A stretch of 56,691 nt of DNA, from contig JAIKYE010000046.1 of the NCBI GenBank assembly GCA_024683455.1, positions 1 to 56,691 of the forward strand, in the 5' to 3' direction. Under the pieces are notes generated by a model. The model had not been told where the DNA came from, did no database searches, and saw only the letters and a program-made list of their open reading frames with translations. This document shows, in pieces, positions 53,486-56,691 of this stretch (position 1 is the stretch's first letter; each line of letters begins with the position of its first letter). The position numbers and the translations under genes are program-made. The DNA comes from Bacteroidaceae bacterium (GTDB lineage Bacteria; Bacteroidota; Bacteroidia; Bacteroidales; Bacteroidaceae).

Positions 53486-54232
53486 ATGAATGTACATAAT
53501 CTTCTTTCTAACAACTCTTCATGTAGAGAAAACATAACCACTTCTTGTAATATTAATACCCTGGTGGGGGGGGTAAGTTCTGCTGCTGCTCTGAGCAATA
53601 CTAGCAGCTTGATAGTAGACTTTGATAATCATCAAGTGCTCTATAGAACTCCGAAGTTAATATATCTGGACAGAGCAACCCCCAAGGACAAGTTAAGAGA
53701 TTGCCCCAATCCGTATTGGACATATATTCCTGAGGAAATACTGGAGTTTCTCCTTCAACTCAAACAAAGTAGTCTCCACCTTAGACATAATATGGCACCC
53801 GAAGAATACAAAACACATGTCTGCATAACAGATTTTCCTATCGTAATTAGGGGCAAGGAGTTTTATGTCAGTCAGAAATTTACACCGTTGGTTGTTGACA
53901 CCAAAGGAATTATTAGGATAGGGCTTTTTACCATCACTCCATCTATTCGTAAACATATAGAAAGCACTATTATTACGGAATCTGGGAAGTGCTTCTCGTA
54001 CAATACTGGAATGAAGAAATATGAGCAGGCAGATTTCTCAACGATTCTTACAGAAACGGAGAAGCGTATATTGAAATCTTCTGAGATGGGGATGAACAAT
54101 GAGGAGATTGCAGATTACCATAATGTAAGCATATCTGCTGTAAAAGCTAATATAACACGCATATTAAAGAAACTTGCAGTTAAGAAAGTTCAAGAGGCCG
54201 TGACCATTGCCAATAGTTATCGAATTATATAA
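53486..54232 (+). CDS. LuxR-type helix-turn-helix regulator with PAS-like sensor part
   Basis: A 248-residue regulator transcribed away from the export operon. The C-terminal GerE/LuxR HTH runs from TETEKRILKSSEMGMNNEEI to ISAVKANITRILKKL (about 185-235). The central region (about 110-165) with KFTPLVVDTKGIIRIGLFTI resembles the PAS-like sensor part of many Bacteroidales LuxR proteins. A G8 tract (53566-53573) encodes part of LVGGVSS near residue 28: losing one G gives an immediate TAA and gaining one gives a stop about 13 codons later, so slippage would turn the gene off. It likely controls the export operon. Confidence 0.8.
   Translation: MNVHNLLSNNSSCRENITTSCNINTLVGGVSSAAALSNTSSLIVDFDNHQVLYRTPKLIYLDRATPKDKLRDCPNPYWTYIPEEILEFLLQLKQSSLHLRHNMAPEEYKTHVCITDFPIVIRGKEFYVSQKFTPLVVDTKGIIRIGLFTITPSIRKHIESTIITESGKCFSYNTGMKKYEQADFSTILTETEKRILKSSEMGMNNEEIADYHNVSISAVKANITRILKKLAVKKVQEAVTIANSYRII
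53566..53573 (+). repeat. Homopolymeric G8 tract inside the regulator gene
   Basis: Eight G residues in GTGGGGGGGGTAAG near codon 28. The gene is in frame only at this length (or multiples of three away), so the tract is a candidate contingency locus. Confidence 0.8.
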
Positions 54233-54303
54233 AAAGTGTAGTTTCCTGATTTAGGTTGACTACCTTATTGCTTACCCCTGAAATTAGTAGACTCTGTTAA
54301 ACG

Positions 54304-54387
54304 TTAAAACTTTTTTATGTTGACTGTCATTCCTGAACCCTGCGGAAAGTTGACAGATGAAGTCTTAACCCTGATTTGAGTTGTCAT
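54304..54387 (-). CDS. Possible 27-residue leaderless ORF
   Basis: ATG at 54387 opens a 27-codon frame (MTTQIRVKTSSVNFPQGSGM, then seven residues) ending in TAA at 54304. A TACTTTTG box at 54399-54392 would start transcription close to the ATG. Coding is uncertain because the region is also a repeat array; it may be the broken start of an insertion-sequence gene. Confidence 0.25.
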   Translation of the reverse strand: MTTQIRVKTSSVNFPQGSGMTVNIKKF

Positions 54388-54391
54388 GGCG

Positions 54392-54399
54392 CAAAAGTA
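54392..54399 (-). promoter_or_regulatory. Orphan -7-like box
   Basis: TACTTTTG on the minus strand, directed into the 31-bp repeat array and away from the vapE-like gene. No -33 box was found. Confidence 0.35.
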
Positions 54400-54444
54400 A
54401 ACAATTTCCAGGGATTGAGTATAAAGAATTATATTGTTGAATTA

Positions 54445-54566
54445 CGCAAAACAAGCGGAGATATACATCGATTGGCAAAAAATACCGATGGTTATCGGTT
54501 TCTGGGTGTATGAGGTTTTTCTCCAAACCTCATACAAACCTCATGGAAACCTCATAAAAACCTCAT
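54445..54566. repeat. Left inverted-repeat arm with 11-bp iterons
   Basis: Order: CGCAAAA (54445), core GAGATATACATCGATTGGC (54458-54476), 33-base spacer, ATGAGGTTT (54510), then four AAACCTCAT copies at 54525, 54536, 54547 and 54558 (11-bp steps). The last copy overlaps the stop codon of the vapE-like gene. It mirrors the right arm. Confidence 0.9.
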
Positions 54567-55771
54567 GCAACCTTCAGGGGAACCACCTTGTAATAAGCAA
54601 CTCGACAACGATCAGTATGTTCATATCCCAATTCCTTCATGGCATGTCCTAAATGGATTCTTGCGCTATGGTCAATCTTCAAACTGGGATATTCACCTTG
54701 AATCATCTCAAGCATCTGCCTTCCGCTGATGGTCTTTGCATTGTCACCTTCTTTAGGCTTACGAAAGCAAACTGAAATCATATCCGCTAGATCCTTTTTC
54801 TCTGCAAATTCGATGTTCAGTTCCTGAATTCTGGCCACCTCCTCGTTGTTGAACCAGTAGGGTGCCTTCTGCTCTCGCAATTCATACAGCACCTGAGCAT
54901 ATAGCTGCTCGTAGTTGATTTCCCCTACATTATCTATATACTGGCCTTGGGGAATCTGGATGCAGATATAGCGTCTGCTACCTGTGGCATCCGTCAGCGG
55001 ATGAGGATTGTTGGTGGTCGCCACGAAAGAGGCAAACCGGGGCCTGTCTTCCTGCGCACATCCGAAGATGGGGCGGCCATTTACCTTACTCTTGGAGAGT
55101 GTCTGTTTCAGGGCAGCATGCTGGCTGGGGCGGATAGCATCCAATTCATCAAGGTTCACCAAGAGGTTATTGGTAAGAGCCATCTCCTTGTCAAACTTGT
55201 TGCTTAGGTTCAGATGATCCAGATAGTACTGGCGCAGATGCTGGGGAAGCATCCTGCGCAGGAAGGTCGTCTTACCACAGCCTTGCGAGCCAATCAGCGT
55301 GGGTACACATTCGTTTCCGTGAAGGGTATCCATCTGCAACCAATGGGCCACTGTGGATCTGAGCCAGACAGAAAGGAAAGACAATTGCTCCGAGCTGACT
55401 CCTGGCAAACGGCTGAACAGCTCAGCCACATGATTCTGTCCGTCCCAAGCAGGAAGACCGTTCAGGAACTCCTCGATGGGGTTGTAGTTGGGCACTTCCT
55501 CAGAATGGATGTGCTCCACAATGTCCGTCTTGGGATTACCCTCAGCAATCTCCAGACGTTTGGCCCTCAGGATGATGCTGTTCAGGGCTTCCTGGGTCAG
55601 CGTACGATAGTCGGATGTCTGACTCTCATCCTTCTTGGTGGCAAACTCAATCTTGCCGTTCAGCACGTTTCTGCGAAACAGATAGTTCGAAACAAGGAAC
55701 TCCTCAACAGCGAGTATTCCTTCCAGAGAAGCGTTCATAGCCTCTCCGTTAATAAGTAGTTCTTTACTCAT
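54563..55771 (-). CDS. VapE/VirE-like P-loop ATPase (DUF3874-type C-terminus)
   Basis: A 402-residue protein of the virulence-associated E family. Residues 1-95 form a regulatory helical part; the ATPase region begins NPIEEFLNGLPAWDGQNHV. Walker A is GSQGCGKTTF (161-170), Walker B NLLVNLDELDAI (about 206-217) and the sensor is ATTNNPHPLTDATGSRRYI. The C-terminus (about 330-402) resembles the small DUF3874 domain common in Bacteroidales. Family members relate to phage and satellite helicases that act in replication. The gene sits alone between long inverted repeats, suggesting that it serves replication or mobility of that unit. Base composition is higher in GC than in the adjoining export island. 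Confidence 0.88.
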   Translation of the reverse strand: MSKELLINGEAMNASLEGILAVEEFLVSNYLFRRNVLNGKIEFATKKDESQTSDYRTLTQEALNSIILRAKRLEIAEGNPKTDIVEHIHSEEVPNYNPIEEFLNGLPAWDGQNHVAELFSRLPGVSSEQLSFLSVWLRSTVAHWLQMDTLHGNECVPTLIGSQGCGKTTFLRRMLPQHLRQYYLDHLNLSNKFDKEMALTNNLLVNLDELDAIRPSQHAALKQTLSKSKVNGRPIFGCAQEDRPRFASFVATTNNPHPLTDATGSRRYICIQIPQGQYIDNVGEINYEQLYAQVLYELREQKAPYWFNNEEVARIQELNIEFAEKKDLADMISVCFRKPKEGDNAKTISGRQMLEMIQGEYPSLKIDHSARIHLGHAMKELGYEHTDRCRVAYYKVVPLKVA

Positions 55772-55855
55772 AACAGTTAGTTTTGTTGGTTAATAAATAA
55801 AAGATATTTCGTTCTCGTGTGCTCTTCTTTGAATGGTTATCTCTGAAAAAGCTCG

Positions 55856-55863
55856 CAAAAGTA
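55856..55863 (-). promoter_or_regulatory. -7 box of the vapE-like gene
   Basis: TACTTTTG on the minus strand, 84 bases before the start codon. No -33 box at the usual spacing. Confidence 0.5.
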
Positions 55864-56016
55864 ATAAATTATTTTCATATTCACGAATATTTGTCCCAAA
55901 TAAGCACGTTTTTTGCATTTTAGACATTATAAAACGATAACGTTAACGCTAACCTTAACCGATAATCGATTATTAGACAATAGACCTTTGCCGAAAACAA
56001 ATGGGTGAGTTTAAGT

Positions 56017-56138
56017 ATGAGGTTTACATGAGGTTTGCATGAGGTTTACATGAGGTTTGAGAGTTAAACCTCATACCCTTTCTGTCCGACAACAATCGAG
56101 GCTGAACGCCAATCGATGTATATCTCGGCCATTTTGCG
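56017..56138. repeat. Right inverted-repeat arm with 11-bp iterons
   Basis: Four ATGAGGTTT copies at 56017, 56028, 56039 and 56050 (11-bp steps), then inverted AAACCTCAT at 56066, a 33-base spacer, the core GCCAATCGATGTATATCTC (56108-56126) and TTTTGCG (56132-56138). Order, orientation and the 33-base spacer are the mirror image of the left arm. Confidence 0.9.
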
Positions 56139-56191
56139 AAAAAGAAGTATTGCTGCAAAAAGAGAAAATGGGAAGATTTTTGACAAGCACG

Positions 56192-56219
56192 AAGGCGACT
56201 TATAATGGTCGCCTTTTTT
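56192..56219 (+). terminator. Terminator-like hairpin
   Basis: AAGGCGAC (56192-56199) pairs with GTCGCCTT (56208-56215) followed by TTTT. It is just outside the right arm, with no identified gene ahead of it. Confidence 0.7.
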
Positions 56220-56255
56220 GTTTAACTAAGAAAAACTTGTTCCCTAGTTAGGGAA

Positions 56256-56283
56256 TTTTTTCCGCCTAACGTGGCGGAAAAAA
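56256..56283. terminator. Bidirectional terminator-like hairpin
   Basis: TTTTTTCCGCC (56256-56266) pairs perfectly with GGCGGAAAAAA (56273-56283) around TAACGT. Confidence 0.65.
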
Positions 56284-56409
56284 AGATTAGGGAGTAGAGA
56301 TTAGGGATTAGGGAATTTGTGTATGGAAAAATATTTACAAACAAAAAACGACAGGAATTGGTGATTTGTGAGGTATTAATAGAAAAAAGTGCTACTATTA
56401 ATAGAAATT

Positions 56410-56433
56410 TTTGCGGCCCTTAAGGGTCGCAAA
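56410..56433. repeat. Near-perfect 24-bp palindrome
   Basis: TTTGCGGCCCTTAAGGGTCGCAAA, with one mismatched pair. It may be an operator or a degenerate hairpin; no gene follows directly. Confidence 0.5.
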
Positions 56434-56491
56434 TTTTACCCTTAATACGCTTTATGAGGAGTAATAGGAAATATCTTGACGCCATAAAATA

Positions 56492-56525
56492 AATAAGAGA
56501 GGCATGAACCCATGCCTCTCTTATT
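56492..56525 (-). terminator. Terminator of the gene at the right edge
   Basis: A 15-bp perfect stem AATAAGAGAGGCATG (56492-56506) with CATGCCTCTCTTATT (56511-56525), loop AACC, 18 bases past the stop codon at 56544. Confidence 0.85.
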
Positions 56526-56543
56526 CTATATAAAAGTATAATC

Positions 56544-56691
56544 TTACTTTCCTTCGTTGGCTATCTGCTCATCAACAGCCTTGATCTTCTGGGCTAGGAG
56601 AGAGAGCTCGTCGCGGAGTTTGTCCACCTTCTTCTTCATGCTGTCAACCAGAGAGTTTCCTTTCTTGCTGTTGCTGCTGAGGAAACCTAAG
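56544..56691 (-). CDS. 3' end of a gene for a protein with a coiled-coil C-terminus (partial)
   Basis: The last 49 codons of a leftward gene whose start lies beyond the window. Read on the minus strand, the visible end includes LGFLSSNSKKGNSLVDSMKK, then a charged helix with DKLRDELSLLAQKIKAVDEQ and the end IANEGK before TAA. The heptad-like spacing of Leu, Ile and Val suggests a coiled coil. I do not recognise the family. A strong terminator follows. Confidence 0.7.
   Translation of the reverse strand, partial: LGFLSSNSKKGNSLVDSMKKKVDKLRDELSLLAQKIKAVDEQIANEGK

Larger units (their letters stand above)
54244..54399. repeat. Degenerate tandem array, five units of about 31 bp
   Basis: Units begin with CCTG-like and contain GTTGAC-like motifs: CCTGATTTAGGTTGAC (54245), CCTGAAATTAGTAGAC (54277), a degenerate unit ending ATGTTGAC (54324), CCTGCGGAAAGTTGAC (54339) and CCTGATTTGAGTTGTC (54370). 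The spacing is 32, 32, 30 and 31 bases, close to three helical turns. It may be an array of protein-binding sites or a transposon-end remnant. Confidence 0.6.
54233..54562. other. Intergenic region between regulator and vapE-like gene (330 bp)
   Basis: It holds five degenerate repeats of about 31 bp (54244-54399), a minus-strand TACTTTTG box with a possible 27-codon leaderless ORF, and the left inverted-repeat arm of the vapE unit from 54445 on. No larger gene is present. Confidence 0.75.
55772..56543. other. Gene-free region right of the vapE-like gene (772 bp)
   Basis: It contains the vapE promoter box, an alternating stretch with GATAACGTTAACG and GATAATCGATTATT (55937-55973), the right inverted-repeat arm (56017-56138), three terminator-like hairpins and a palindrome at 56410-56433. 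A 64-codon open frame at 56057-56251 spans the repeat arm and a terminator and is not credible as a gene. Confidence 0.75.

Noticed and set aside
54244..56138. CRISPR array
   Set aside because: The 11-bp iterons and 31-bp units lack the conserved-repeat/unique-spacer pattern of CRISPR, and no cas genes are present.
56057..56251. 64-codon plus-strand frame right of the vapE-like gene
   Set aside because: It runs through the inverted-repeat arm and a terminator hairpin and has no promoter or protein-like features.
56285..56314. GATTAGGGAGTAGAGATTAGGGATTAGGG, resembling telomere-like TTAGGG repeats
   Set aside because: Only three irregular copies; more likely a local duplication than a functional repeat.

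Overview
The window looks like chromosomal DNA of a Prevotella/Segatella-type member of the Bacteroidales. The signs are promoters with the Bacteroidetes -7 box TAnnTTTG (several with a TTTG box about 19-20 bases upstream), almost no Shine-Dalgarno sequences, large secreted proteins with Bacteroidales-type C-terminal tails, one canonical type IX secretion (T9SS) sorting domain, a TSCPD gene next to cysS, and a Bacteroidales-type VapE/DUF3874 protein.

Layout. 1-17.8 kb: three very large tandem paralogous surface proteins (the first cut by the window edge) built of GLUG-type beta-helix blocks, helical spacers, a jelly-roll-like block and, in two of them, a propeller-like C-terminal region. 18.0-22.0 kb: L-arabinose catabolic operon araD-araA-araB ending in a bidirectional terminator. 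22.0-35.9 kb: housekeeping genes: cysS with a TSCPD gene, a Cys-rich lipoprotein gene broken by an in-frame amber codon, a MalY/PatB-type C-S lyase, an FMN-binding protein, a dus-sufE-glutaminyl-cyclase-like operon, a class I amidotransferase/M19 dipeptidase fusion, an Lrp/AsnC regulator, three tandem FKBP isomerases, a sirtuin and a TGS-uridine kinase-like protein. 35.9-39.1 kb: a secreted SGNH-hydrolase-type multidomain protein.

39.2-54.2 kb is visibly more AT-rich and looks acquired. Its core is a tightly coupled leftward operon: MNT-like nucleotidyltransferase, C39-peptidase ABC exporter (PCAT), HlyD-type adaptor, an unassigned 413-residue protein, a T4 Rnl1-like RNA ligase, a Nudix-RNA ligase fusion, a TolC-like outer-membrane factor and a 274-residue protein with a double-glycine leader and an HELGH zinc motif. 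A divergent LuxR-type regulator lies upstream. The export parts and the GG-leader protein form a complete secretion route (peptidase-exporter, adaptor, outer-membrane channel, cargo). RNA-ligase and Nudix enzymes inside such an operon are the most unusual content of the window. A C9 tract in the Nudix-ligase gene and a G8 tract in the regulator gene suggest phase variation. Three secreted proteins of unknown role follow downstream of a terminator.

54.2-56.7 kb: a degenerate array of about 31-bp repeats, then a VapE-type ATPase gene enclosed by long, precisely mirrored inverted repeats with 11-bp-spaced iterons (a candidate mobile or replicative unit of about 1.7 kb), several hairpins, and the 3' end of a coiled-coil protein gene at the right edge. 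No tRNA, rRNA or CRISPR array was seen. All family assignments are from motif reading by eye; no database was searched.
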